This document shows positions 1-6,041 of a DNA stretch of 6,181 nt, piece after piece. How positions within the stretch are numbered: position 1 is the first letter of the stretch; each line of letters starts with the position of its first letter. The stretch is from CAYWMP01 sp964459445 (GTDB lineage Bacteria > Desulfobacterota > DSM-4660 > Desulfatiglandales > HGW-15), in NCBI GenBank assembly GCA_964459445.1, contig CAYWMP010000251.1, positions 1-6,181 on the forward strand, given 5' to 3'. The translations under genes were made by a program, and so were the position numbers. Below the pieces are notes generated by a model. That model was not told where the DNA came from and searched no databases. It saw only the letters and a list, made by a program, of their open reading frames with translations.

Positions 1-8
1 GGATAAAA

Positions 9-27
9 GGGTGCTTGGAAGGCACCC
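9..27. terminator. Small hairpin, possible terminator of a neighbouring transcript
   Basis: GGGTGC and GCACCC form a 6-bp perfect stem around a 7-nt loop. On the + strand no T-run follows. On the - strand the stem is followed by TTTTAT, the usual layout of an intrinsic terminator for leftward transcription, but no - strand gene is visible here to use it. It may instead be the tail of an upstream + strand gene outside the window. It lies upstream of the proposed livK transcription start, so it should not be in that message. Confidence 0.35.
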
Positions 28-36
28 AATTAATCG

Positions 37-65
37 TTGAAAATCCATGAGATGTATGTTATACA
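37..65 (+). promoter_or_regulatory. Candidate sigma70-type promoter for the liv operon
   Basis: A -35 box TTGAAA (37-42, 5 of 6 to consensus) is followed after exactly 17 nt by a -10 box TATACA (60-65, 4 of 6). A TG at 57-58 gives an extended -10. Transcription would start near 72, leaving a leader of about 73 nt before livK. The TTG at 37 that could open a longer reading frame lies inside the -35 box, which argues against translation from there. Predicted from consensus only. Confidence 0.55.
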
Positions 66-130
66 AGCAGTGCCTATTGATATTGATCCCCAGTGTCATT
101 TCCTTTTTTTTATTAACTTCAAACACATAG

Positions 131-140
131 AGGAGGAGGT
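131..140 (+). promoter_or_regulatory. Very strong ribosome binding site of livK
   Basis: AGGAGGAGGT contains a full AGGAGGT complement to the 16S rRNA tail, placed 4-5 nt before the ATG at 145. It fixes the livK start and fits the need for the binding protein in excess over the membrane components. Confidence 0.9.
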
Positions 141-144
141 AGCC

Positions 145-1317
145 ATGCGAAGAGGTTTGTTTTTTCTTGTTCCATTGCTTGTTGTTGGTTTGATTTTTTC
201 TTTTAGCCCGGCCGCTGTGGCCAAGACGATCAAGATCGGCATTAATGCCCCGATAACCGGTGACATCCCCAAGGTTGGCGAAGGGACCAAATACGCAGCC
301 CGGATGTGGCTGGCTGATATCAAGGCCAAAGGGGGTCTTGAGGTTGGAGGCAAGAAATACGATGTGGAGTTGGTTATAGAGGATAATGAGTCCAAGGCGG
401 AATCGGCGGTTAAGGTCAACACAAAAATGATCACCGAGGACGAAGTGCTGGCCATTGTGGGACCTCAGTCCTCCAAACAGGCCATACCTGCCGGAGAGAT
501 AGCCAATAACTATTCGACACCGATGATTAGCCCCTGGTCAACCAATCCGGACACCACCAAAGAGCGCCCCTTTGTGTTTCGCGGCTGTTTTTTGGATCCT
601 TTCCAAGGACCGGTCTTGGCTAATTTTATCAAAGAGGAGTTTGGCTATAAAAAGGCGGCCGTGCTCTATGACGTGGCCAGCGACTATCCTAAAGGACTCG
701 CAGAATTCTTTAAAATGGCCTGGGAAAAAATCAACGGCGCAGGCTCAGTCGTCGCTTTTGAAAGCTTCACCACCAAGGATACGGATTTCAGCTCCCAGCT
801 TACCAAGATCAAGAATTCCGGAGCCGAAGTCCTTTTCACACCCCAATATTACAATGAGGTGGCCTTGATCGTACAGCAGGCCCACCAATTGGGATGGAAA
901 AGCCCCATAGTGGGAAGCGATAGTTGGGGATCAGCCGAGACAGTGGAACTCTGCGGTAAAGACTGCTTCGGTCTTTTCTTCAGCACGCACTATGCAGCAG
1001 CCGGAGCCAAGGGCGCCACAAAGGCCTTTATCGATCGCTACAATAAAGAGCACGGTTACGTTCCTGATGATGTCGGCGCCCTGACCTGGGATGCTCTCCG
1101 TATTGTTGAAGAGGCCATCAAGGGTACCGGCGGTCTGAGCGGTAAAATTAAAAAAGATCGTCAGGCTGTCCGGGATGCACTCGCCAAAATCAAAAAATTT
1201 GACGGCATCACAGGACAGATGACCTTCACGGAAGACGGCGACCCGCTCAAATGTGCGGTCATTGTCCGCATAAGCGAAAAGGGTGAATTTGAATTCTACA
1301 AATCTGCTTGTCCGTAA
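145..1317 (+). CDS. livK: Branched-chain (LIV-type) amino acid ABC transporter, periplasmic substrate-binding protein
   Basis: This 390-residue precursor captures an amino acid in the periplasm and hands it to the LivHM permease. A signal peptide is clear: MRRG, then a hydrophobic stretch at residues 5-22 and a predicted cleavage after AVA (26). The rest is a two-lobed type I periplasmic binding fold (Peripla_BP_6/LivJ-LivK family). Family landmarks are KIGINAPITGD (30-40), a ligand-loop region GPQSSKQA (106-113), PMISPWSTNP (126-135), DPFQGP (151-156), DTDFSSQLTKIK (212-223) and a hinge-region PQYYNEVALI (233-242). The start was chosen for its AGGAGGAGGT ribosome site and signal peptide; an in-frame TTG 108 nt upstream would bury the signal peptide and overlaps the -35 box. 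Five cysteines remain after cleavage (148, 270, 274, 370, 389). The pocket is LIV-like, but the exact ligand cannot be read from sequence; related proteins bind other amino acids or amides. Confidence 0.93.
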   Translation: MRRGLFFLVPLLVVGLIFSFSPAAVAKTIKIGINAPITGDIPKVGEGTKYAARMWLADIKAKGGLEVGGKKYDVELVIEDNESKAESAVKVNTKMITEDEVLAIVGPQSSKQAIPAGEIANNYSTPMISPWSTNPDTTKERPFVFRGCFLDPFQGPVLANFIKEEFGYKKAAVLYDVASDYPKGLAEFFKMAWEKINGAGSVVAFESFTTKDTDFSSQLTKIKNSGAEVLFTPQYYNEVALIVQQAHQLGWKSPIVGSDSWGSAETVELCGKDCFGLFFSTHYAAAGAKGATKAFIDRYNKEHGYVPDDVGALTWDALRIVEEAIKGTGGLSGKIKKDRQAVRDALAKIKKFDGITGQMTFTEDGDPLKCAVIVRISEKGEFEFYKSACP

Positions 1318-1320
1318 TTA

Positions 1321-1350
1321 TTGATCATCATCCCTCGGAAAACCTATAGT
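1321..1350 (+). promoter_or_regulatory. Possible internal promoter upstream of livH
   Basis: TTGATC (1321-1326, 4 of 6) and TATAGT (1345-1350, 5 of 6) are 18 nt apart, just after the livK stop. A small GTCC/GGAC dyad (1349-1360) overlaps the expected start point. It could allow livHMGF to be expressed separately from livK. Matches this good occur by chance, so the call is weak. Confidence 0.28.
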
Positions 1351-1394
1351 CCGACCGGACATGGTCATCCGAAGAAGCTAGAACTTGCCGAAGG

Positions 1395-1440
1395 AGAAGG
1401 CGGGCCAGGGTGAAATTGTGAACCCTGAGCCCGCTCTTCT
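1395..1440 (+). promoter_or_regulatory. Long imperfect intercistronic stem-loop between livK and livH
   Basis: Three paired blocks line up: AGAAG/CTTCT (5 bp), GCGGGC/GCCCGC (6 bp) and AGGGT/ACCCT (5 bp). They are separated by one bulged T and a 1x2 internal loop and capped by a 10-nt loop, giving 16 Watson-Crick pairs in 46 nt. The 3' arm ends 9 nt before the livH ribosome site. If only the inner stem forms, the tail TCTTCTTG is T-rich, so it could act as a leaky terminator. Stem-loops after binding-protein genes are known in other ABC operons (for example malE-malF) to protect the upstream message and lower permease expression; that role here is inferred. Confidence 0.7.
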
Positions 1441-1449
1441 TGATAATAC

Positions 1450-1455
1450 AAGGAG
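1450..1455 (+). promoter_or_regulatory. Ribosome binding site that sets the livH start
   Basis: AAGGAG lies 8 nt before the ATG at 1464. The reading frame is open back to a TTG at 1440, but that codon is upstream of this site and inside the stem-loop arm, so ATG 1464 is preferred. Confidence 0.8.
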
Positions 1456-1463
1456 CCGGCCCA

Positions 1464-2384
1464 ATGGTATTCTTCCAGAACCTGGTTAATGCCCTTCAAT
1501 GGGGCAGTTTTTATGCCCTCATTGCCCTGGGATACTCCATGGTGTACAGCATCTTGATGCTCTTCAACTTTGCCCATGGCGACATCTTTATGGTAGGCGC
1601 TTATATCGGGTTCGGCGTCGCAACAGGGATGATAGCCATCACATCCATGGGCTTTATTGCCCTCCCAAACTGGTTGATACTCGTCCTGACCATTTTGATC
1701 TCTATGTTTCTGACGTCCTTTGTGGGCATGCTGGTGGAGAGAATCGGCTATCGGCCCCTGCGTAACGCACCTCGTGCCTCTGCAGCGATCACAGGGTTGA
1801 TGATCGGTATCATCCTCGAGACGGGAAATCTGGCCCTGCTCGGCGCCCGGAGAATCAGCTTCCCTTCATTGATCCAGACGGCCACTTACGAAATCGGTGG
1901 CGTTTACGTGACAAACCAGAAGATCATTATCGTCCTTGTGTCCTTTTCTCTTGCCTTTGCCCTTCACCTTTTTGTTCGCAAGACCAAGTGGGGCATGGCC
2001 ATGCGGGCCATGGCCTTTGATTATGTGGTAGTACCTTTGATGGGTGTATCAATAAATAAGATCGCGGCCATGACCTTTGCAATAGGTTCCGCGCTTGCGG
2101 CAGCGGCCGGAATCCTATTCGGAGTGGCTTATCCCGTCCTGGATCCCTATATGGGCATCCTTTTCGGTTGGAAGGCTTTTGTGGCTGCGATTCTCGGGGG
2201 AAGAGGATCGGTAATGGGCGCTGTTTTGGCGGGCTTCATGCTTGGATTTATTGAAATCTTTGTAGCAATGATTTTTCCATCAACATTACGGGATCTCATC
2301 GCCTATTCAATTGTCTTGCTTATTTTGGTGTTCAGACCCCATGGCTTTTTCGGCGAACCCTATAGTGCGAGGCTCAGACTGTAA
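1464..2384 (+). CDS. livH: Branched-chain amino acid ABC transporter, permease LivH
   Basis: This 306-residue inner-membrane protein is one half of the translocation channel, paired with LivM. It matches the family in length (E. coli LivH is about 308). It opens with the classic LivH pattern: ALQWGSFYALIALGYSMVY (10-28), then NFAHGD (35-40) and GAY (45-47). Further landmarks are RIGYRPLR (93-100), the cytoplasmic VRKTKWGMAMRAMA region (171-184) and AAILGGRGSVMGAVLAG (241-257), which lies in the part that contacts the ATPases. Long hydrophobic stretches are seen near 7-33, 42-60, 68-91, 107-127, 153-171, 200-222, 238-265 and 278-292, consistent with about eight membrane spans. It closes with the typical VFRPHGFFG. 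The spacers on both sides are long for this operon type and carry hairpins. Confidence 0.95.
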   Translation: MVFFQNLVNALQWGSFYALIALGYSMVYSILMLFNFAHGDIFMVGAYIGFGVATGMIAITSMGFIALPNWLILVLTILISMFLTSFVGMLVERIGYRPLRNAPRASAAITGLMIGIILETGNLALLGARRISFPSLIQTATYEIGGVYVTNQKIIIVLVSFSLAFALHLFVRKTKWGMAMRAMAFDYVVVPLMGVSINKIAAMTFAIGSALAAAAGILFGVAYPVLDPYMGILFGWKAFVAAILGGRGSVMGAVLAGFMLGFIEIFVAMIFPSTLRDLIAYSIVLLILVFRPHGFFGEPYSARLRL

Positions 2385-2391
2385 TTAGAAT

Positions 2392-2417
2392 CCTAATCGA
2401 GCAAAAGCTCGATTAGG
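2392..2417. promoter_or_regulatory. Perfect 11-bp intercistronic hairpin after livH
   Basis: CCTAATCGAGC and GCTCGATTAGG pair over 11 bp without mismatch around an AAAA loop, starting 7 nt after the livH stop. The following bases TGTTATCTGTTATT are T-rich but broken, so it is at best a weak intrinsic terminator. It may instead protect the 3' end of an upstream transcript segment. It directly abuts the heptamer repeat. Confidence 0.75.
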
Positions 2418-2418
2418 T

Positions 2419-2510
2419 GTTATCTGTTATTAGTTATAGGTTACTGGTTCTGGGATAATGATAATCAAAATGGCATCCGCACGGATAACGATTAACTGAT
2501 AACGAATAAC
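2419..2510. repeat. Inverted pair of 7-bp tandem arrays (GTTAnnn x4 ... nnnTAAC x4)
   Basis: The left arm (2419-2446) is four heptamers, GTTATCT, GTTATTA, GTTATAG and GTTACTG, with a decayed fifth, GTTCTGG. The right arm (2483-2510) is GGATAAC, GATTAAC, TGATAAC and GAATAAC. Every GTTA on the left starts exactly 7 nt after the last, and each faces a TAAC on the right in mirror register, giving 19 paired bases over 25 positions. The core between the arms is 36 nt and contains GATAATGATAAT. This resembles dispersed non-coding heptanucleotide repeats known from other bacteria (such as cyanobacterial STRR); no coding content is seen. Confidence 0.75.
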
Positions 2511-2563
2511 TCCCGATTGTGCATTTTTTTCGCTCAATTGGGGTTGGAGCTTAAGGAAATCAC

Positions 2564-3859
2564 ATGGCAGCAAACAGCGATAACGCACAGGCATCCAAGA
2601 GGTCCCTATGGGGGAAGCTTTTTGATTTTTTCGCCGATGCGCCCCTGGTCAGTTGGCTGGCAGGGGCCCTGGTGGCGGTAATCATTGAACGTTTCGTCGG
2701 GGATCCCCTGTCCGAGGCCCTTGGACTGCCCAAGATACCTGCGCTTTTCGGCTTTCTCATCTTTCTCAAGAAGCCCATGCTCATTCCAAGCAGCCTCGCA
2801 TTTTTCCTTGCGGTATATGCCATACCCATAACTGTCGTCATCCGGCTAACCAGGCGGATTGGCAACAAAATAGCAGGCAGCCTGATTGATTTTTCCATGC
2901 CCCTGTCGACAATTCTTCATCTGGGCCTTCTTTATCTCATTCTGCATTTGTGGTCCGACATCAGCGACTATCGCATCCTCACGCTCAAGCTCGCGTTGAT
3001 CGCCGTCATGGTTACCCTCAGTCTGAATGTGATTAACGGCTATATGGGGGAGTTTTCATGCTCCCATCCCGGTTTTATGGCCCTGGGTGCCTACGCGGCA
3101 TCCGCATTCACAGTGGGCCTTTTCGTAAAGGACAAACTCTTTGGCGCCCCTGTCCTTCCCGCTTCAATAGGGCCATGGATGTTCCCCATCGGACTGATTT
3201 TGGGAGGACTCGTTGCGGCCGCGGGCGCATTACTTGTCGCCATTCCATCCTTCCGCACCCGGGGGGATTACCTTGCCATTATCTCCCTGGCCTTTATGTT
3301 CATCGTAAAGAGCCTGATAGAGAACCTTGAGGTGGTGGGAGGACCCCGCGGTTTGAGCCGACAGCCCGATTGGGCATCTCTGCCGGTCGTCTTTTGTTGG
3401 GCCGTGCTCTGTCTTTGGACGATCAATAACTTCGTGCGCTCTATCCTGGGAAAAGCTCTTAACACGGTGCGGGATGATGAAATGGCGGCGAACGCCATGA
3501 CCGTCAATACGAGGCGAACAAAGATAACCGGCTTTCTGTTTGCGGCTTTTTGGGCCGGGGTGGCCGGAGGGCTCTTCGCCCATGTCCTCAGGTACGTCAA
3601 TCCGGGGACCTTTGGCGTTCAAAAACTTGCTGAGGTTTTGGCCATGGTCTATTTTGGGGGTCTGAATTCGCTCTATGGGGCTATTGTCGGCGCGGTAAGC
3701 ATCAGTGTCCTTGGCGAGGCCCTTCGGCCATTAGAGATTTTCAAGTGGATCATCATTCCCCTTTTGCTCGTATTGGTGATGATCTACCGACCAACAGGCT
3801 TGATTGCCTTCAAGGAATTCAACGTAAGGCAAATCTTGAGCCCAAAACAAAAACCGTGA
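2564..3859 (+). CDS. livM: Branched-chain amino acid ABC transporter, permease LivM
   Basis: This 431-residue protein is the second half of the channel. It is close to E. coli LivM (about 425), including the N-terminal extension that many shorter homologues lack: residues 1-130 hold hydrophobic segments near 28-44, 58-68, 72-93 and 113-130. The conserved core follows: LKLALIAVMVTLSLNVINGY (141-160), HPGFMALGAYAA (168-179), RGDYLAIISLAF (233-244), VGGPRGLS (258-265), VRDDEMAANAM (302-312) and a C-terminal MVYFGGLNSLYGAIVGA block, ending MIYRPTGLI. The usual SLGHAAF-like stretch reads SCSHPGF here (165-171), a modest departure. AAGGAA 6 nt before the ATG supports the start. The first 25 residues are polar and probably cytoplasmic. 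It is followed closely by livG. Confidence 0.94.
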   Translation: MAANSDNAQASKRSLWGKLFDFFADAPLVSWLAGALVAVIIERFVGDPLSEALGLPKIPALFGFLIFLKKPMLIPSSLAFFLAVYAIPITVVIRLTRRIGNKIAGSLIDFSMPLSTILHLGLLYLILHLWSDISDYRILTLKLALIAVMVTLSLNVINGYMGEFSCSHPGFMALGAYAASAFTVGLFVKDKLFGAPVLPASIGPWMFPIGLILGGLVAAAGALLVAIPSFRTRGDYLAIISLAFMFIVKSLIENLEVVGGPRGLSRQPDWASLPVVFCWAVLCLWTINNFVRSILGKALNTVRDDEMAANAMTVNTRRTKITGFLFAAFWAGVAGGLFAHVLRYVNPGTFGVQKLAEVLAMVYFGGLNSLYGAIVGAVSISVLGEALRPLEIFKWIIIPLLLVLVMIYRPTGLIAFKEFNVRQILSPKQKP

Positions 3860-3872
3860 TCAGAGGGACGAA

Positions 3873-4643
3873 ATGGCATTGCTAAGGGTTGAAAACATGA
3901 CACACGATTTTGGTGGATTACGCGCCGTCCAGAACTACAACCTGGAAATCGAACAGGGTCAGATCAGGGGTTTGATCGGGCCCAATGGCGCGGGTAAGAC
4001 CACCATCTTCAACCTTATTACCGGCATTTATGACCCTACCGAGGGAAAGATCCTATTAGAAGATCAGAAGATTAATGGCCTCCAGCCCTATAAAATAGCA
4101 TCCATGGGGCTCGGCAGAACATTCCAGAATATGCGACTGTGGCGACACATGAGTGTTCTGGACCACGTGAGAATGGCCCGTTACTCGAGGGTCAGTTATG
4201 GATTAATCGGTGCCTTCTTTGGGACGAGGAAACGTCACCAAGAAGAGGCGGAAATTGAAGAGCTGGCTTACAGGCTTCTCGATCTCGTCGGTGTGAGTGA
4301 TCTGGCGGATCAGAACGTACTGAACCTTCCCTACGGCGCACAAAGAAGGGTGGAGATGGCGAGGGCTCTAGCCACTGAACCCAAGGTGCTTTTCCTGGAT
4401 GAACCCACCGCCGGCATGAATCCAGATGAGCTTATTCAGATGGTTGAGATCATCCGCAAGATTCATGAAGAGGTCGGGTTGGCCATTTTCTTGATAGAAC
4501 ATCGATTGAGGGTGGTCATGGAGCTTTGTCAAACCGTTCAGACTCTGGTCTTCGGGCAGGTCATAGCAGAGGGAACACCCGAAGAGATCCAGAACAATCC
4601 CAAGGTTATTGAGGCCTACTTAGGCGAAGAGAGGATTGCCTAA
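3873..4643 (+). CDS. livG: Branched-chain amino acid ABC transporter, ATP-binding protein LivG
   Basis: This 256-residue ATPase works with LivF to drive import and sits on the cytoplasmic face of LivHM. All nucleotide-binding motifs are intact: Walker A GPNGAGKTT (36-44), Q-loop Q85 in RTFQNMRLW, signature LPYGAQRRVEMARA (152-165), Walker B KVLFLDEP with catalytic Glu177, D-loop AGMNP (180-184) and switch His210 in LIEHRL. The signature is the LivG-type YGxQ form rather than LSGGQ. The LivG-specific insertion after RLWRHMSVLDHV, about residues 100-130, is present. The C-terminus has the family's GQVIAEGTPEEI and EAYLGEE. It starts 13 nt after livM with GAGGGA as ribosome site, and its stop overlaps the livF start, so the two ATPases are probably translationally coupled. 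Confidence 0.96.
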   Translation: MALLRVENMTHDFGGLRAVQNYNLEIEQGQIRGLIGPNGAGKTTIFNLITGIYDPTEGKILLEDQKINGLQPYKIASMGLGRTFQNMRLWRHMSVLDHVRMARYSRVSYGLIGAFFGTRKRHQEEAEIEELAYRLLDLVGVSDLADQNVLNLPYGAQRRVEMARALATEPKVLFLDEPTAGMNPDELIQMVEIIRKIHEEVGLAIFLIEHRLRVVMELCQTVQTLVFGQVIAEGTPEEIQNNPKVIEAYLGEERIA

Positions 4644-5356
4644 TGCAGTTGTCAGTGGAAAACATGCGGGTTTCCTACGAAAAAATCAAAGCCCTCCACG
4701 GGATAAGCTTTGAGATCGATGAAGGGGAGATCGTAAGCATCATAGGCGCTAACGGTGCCGGAAAGAGCACGACGCTGCGCGCTATTTCCCGTCTGGTTCC
4801 TGTGGAGGAGGGAACCAAAATGAACTTTCAGGGTGAAGATCTGCTGCAATACCCCGCAGACAAGGTTGTCAGCAAACTAGGGATCTCACATGTTCCCGAA
4901 GGAAGGCGTCTTTTCGAGAATCTCACCGTCATGGAGAACCTCAAGCTGGCCTGTTTTGCAAGGAAAGATTCGGAGGGCATAGAGCGGGATATTCGACGCG
5001 TCTTCTCCATATTCACGCGTCTGGAAGAGAGGCAAACCCAGAAGGCAGGGACCCTGAGCGGCGGTGAACAGCAGATGCTGGCTGTAGGAAGAGCGTTCAT
5101 GAGCGGCAGAAAGGTGATGCTCCTGGATGAGCCTTCAATGGGATTGGCGCCTCTGCTGATGTTGAACGTATTCGAATCCCTGAAAGAGATAAATCAGGAA
5201 GGAACCACCATACTCCTTGTCGAGCAAAATGCCAGAATGGCGCTGCAATTCGCTGGACGAGGATATGTGTTGGAAAGCGGCAACCTTGTGCTTCAGGGGA
5301 CAGCTACCGACCTCCTCGATAATCCGGAAGTCAAAAAAACCTATCTGGGCGGCTGA
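4643..5356 (+). CDS. livF: Branched-chain amino acid ABC transporter, ATP-binding protein LivF
   Basis: This 237-residue ATPase is the partner of LivG, with the same length as E. coli LivF. Motifs are Walker A GANGAGKST (35-43), signature LSGGEQQMLAVGRA (138-151), Walker B KVMLLDEP with catalytic Glu163, and D-loop MGLAP (166-170). As is normal for LivF, the Q-loop position reads VPEGRRLF (84-91) and the switch histidine is replaced by Gln195 in LVEQNA; these are family traits, not damage. The C-terminal GRGYVLESGNLVLQG and KKTYLGG are diagnostic and separate it from LivG. Its ATG shares one base with the livG stop (TAATG), and GAGGA 7 nt upstream lies within livG. It is the last gene of the tight liv block, and no canonical T-run terminator follows. 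Confidence 0.96.
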   Translation: MQLSVENMRVSYEKIKALHGISFEIDEGEIVSIIGANGAGKSTTLRAISRLVPVEEGTKMNFQGEDLLQYPADKVVSKLGISHVPEGRRLFENLTVMENLKLACFARKDSEGIERDIRRVFSIFTRLEERQTQKAGTLSGGEQQMLAVGRAFMSGRKVMLLDEPSMGLAPLLMLNVFESLKEINQEGTTILLVEQNARMALQFAGRGYVLESGNLVLQGTATDLLDNPEVKKTYLGG

Positions 5357-5403
5357 TAATTCTAAACAAGAAACACGTCTTTGCAACTTATTTTCCGGCC
5401 GCA

Positions 5404-5543
5404 GTGTGACCTTTGCAAAATGCTCAATTTTGGTCAAGGTCGACGAGGATTTTGACCACAGGAATACTCGAAGTATTTAGAGGATCAAAATCAGAGTCTG
5501 AAACAGAGATTGGGCAAAAGGGAGCTTTTTGCATAGGTCTCAC
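5404..5543. repeat. 140-bp imperfect palindromic element, MITE-like, between livF and ridA
   Basis: The outer arms, 5404-5437 and 5510-5543, match in inverted orientation at 27 of 34 positions, including GACCT, TGCAAAA, GCTC and TTTTG blocks. Inside, GATTTTGA (5448-5455) faces TCAAAATC (5485-5492), and the centre is AATACT-CGA-AGTATT (5463-5477). The right half is 7 nt longer between outer and inner arms. No coding sequence is apparent. The nested design and short size resemble a non-autonomous mobile or dispersed intergenic repeat. As RNA it would fold into a long hairpin and could separate livF from ridA expression. Together with about 80 unstructured AT-rich bases after it, it makes up most of the spacer. 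Confidence 0.7.
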
Positions 5544-5624
5544 AATCGCGACTATCAAATCCCAACATATTTGTGCATTTTGTATTCTTTTGTACCCATA
5601 ACAGGCACAGAAAGGAGATAAACC

Positions 5625-6017
5625 ATGAGGAAAGTAATCCACTCTGCAAAGGCGCCGGGTGCTGTTGGACCCTACAGTCAGGCCATTCAGACAGAAAACC
5701 TGGTATTCACCGCCGGACAGATTGCTCTGGACCCAAGCACCGGGAAGCTGGTCGAGGGGGGCATTGCGGAGCAAACCCGTCAGGTCATGGAAAACCTGAG
5801 GGCAGTACTGGAGGCGGCGGGCACTGATTTTTCCAAAGTCGTCAAATCTACGGTGTTCCTCAGCGATATCAATAATTTTTCGCAAATGAATGAAGTGTAT
5901 ACTGAGTATTTTGCTGTTGAACCGCCCGCACGGAGCGCTTTTCAAGTGGCCGCGCTTCCCCTGGGCGCGATGGTTGAAATTGAAATGGTGGCTCTAGTGG
6001 AGCAGGTTTCCGCCTGA
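5625..6017 (+). CDS. ridA: RidA/YjgF/UK114-family 2-iminobutanoate/2-iminopropanoate deaminase
   Basis: This 130-residue cytosolic enzyme matches the family's usual length of about 128 and probably forms a trimer. RidA hydrolyses enamine/imine intermediates such as 2-aminoacrylate, released by PLP-dependent serine/threonine dehydratases, to the 2-keto acid and ammonia, protecting other PLP enzymes. Landmarks are the N-terminal AVGPYSQAI (13-21) with Tyr17, FTAGQIALDP (28-37), QTRQVMENLRAVLEAAG (50-66), VFLSDINNF (77-85), and the active-site block PPARSAFQVAALPLGAMVEIEMVAL (100-124, in two conserved halves). Arg103 aligns with the catalytic arginine, and Glu118/Glu120 follow. The residue after ArgSer is Ala105 where E. 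coli RidA has Cys, a common variation. AAAGGAG (5611-5617), 7 nt upstream, is a strong ribosome site. Link to the liv genes is by position only. Confidence 0.94.
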   Translation: MRKVIHSAKAPGAVGPYSQAIQTENLVFTAGQIALDPSTGKLVEGGIAEQTRQVMENLRAVLEAAGTDFSKVVKSTVFLSDINNFSQMNEVYTEYFAVEPPARSAFQVAALPLGAMVEIEMVALVEQVSA

Positions 6018-6041
6018 GTCGAAAATTAACAATATTTCAGC

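Noticed and set aside
37..144. Upstream extension of livK from an in-frame TTG at 37
   Set aside because: It would bury a clean signal peptide behind 36 extra residues, has no ribosome site, and its start codon is part of the -35 box.
1440..1463. Upstream livH start at TTG 1440
   Set aside because: It lies in the stem-loop arm and before the AAGGAG site that serves ATG 1464; the shorter product matches family length.
2451..2465. Extended -10 promoter (TGG-GATAAT) upstream of livM
   Set aside because: No acceptable -35 lies 16-18 nt upstream, and GATAAT belongs to the AT-rich repeat core.
2419..2510. CRISPR array
   Set aside because: Units are 7 bp, contiguous and inverted between arms, with no 25-40 bp repeats, no spacers and no cas genes.
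3230..3622. Leftward reading frames of 110-130 residues opposite livM
   Set aside because: They are complements of a strongly conserved permease gene, have low-complexity basic composition and no ribosome site that stands out.
4926..5240. Degenerate LivF with lost Q-loop glutamine and switch histidine
   Set aside because: Glu86 and Gln195 at those positions are normal for the LivF family; all catalytic motifs are intact.
5452..5479. Promoter for ridA inside the palindrome (TTGACC, 16-nt gap, TATTTA)
   Set aside because: The -35 is good, but the -10 matches only 3 of 6 and the boxes fall in palindromic arms, so the resemblance is likely incidental.
5424..5945. Leftward 173-residue reading frame covering part of the spacer and ridA
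   Set aside because: It runs antisense through ridA and the palindrome, shows no recognisable domain, and overlaps a well-supported gene.
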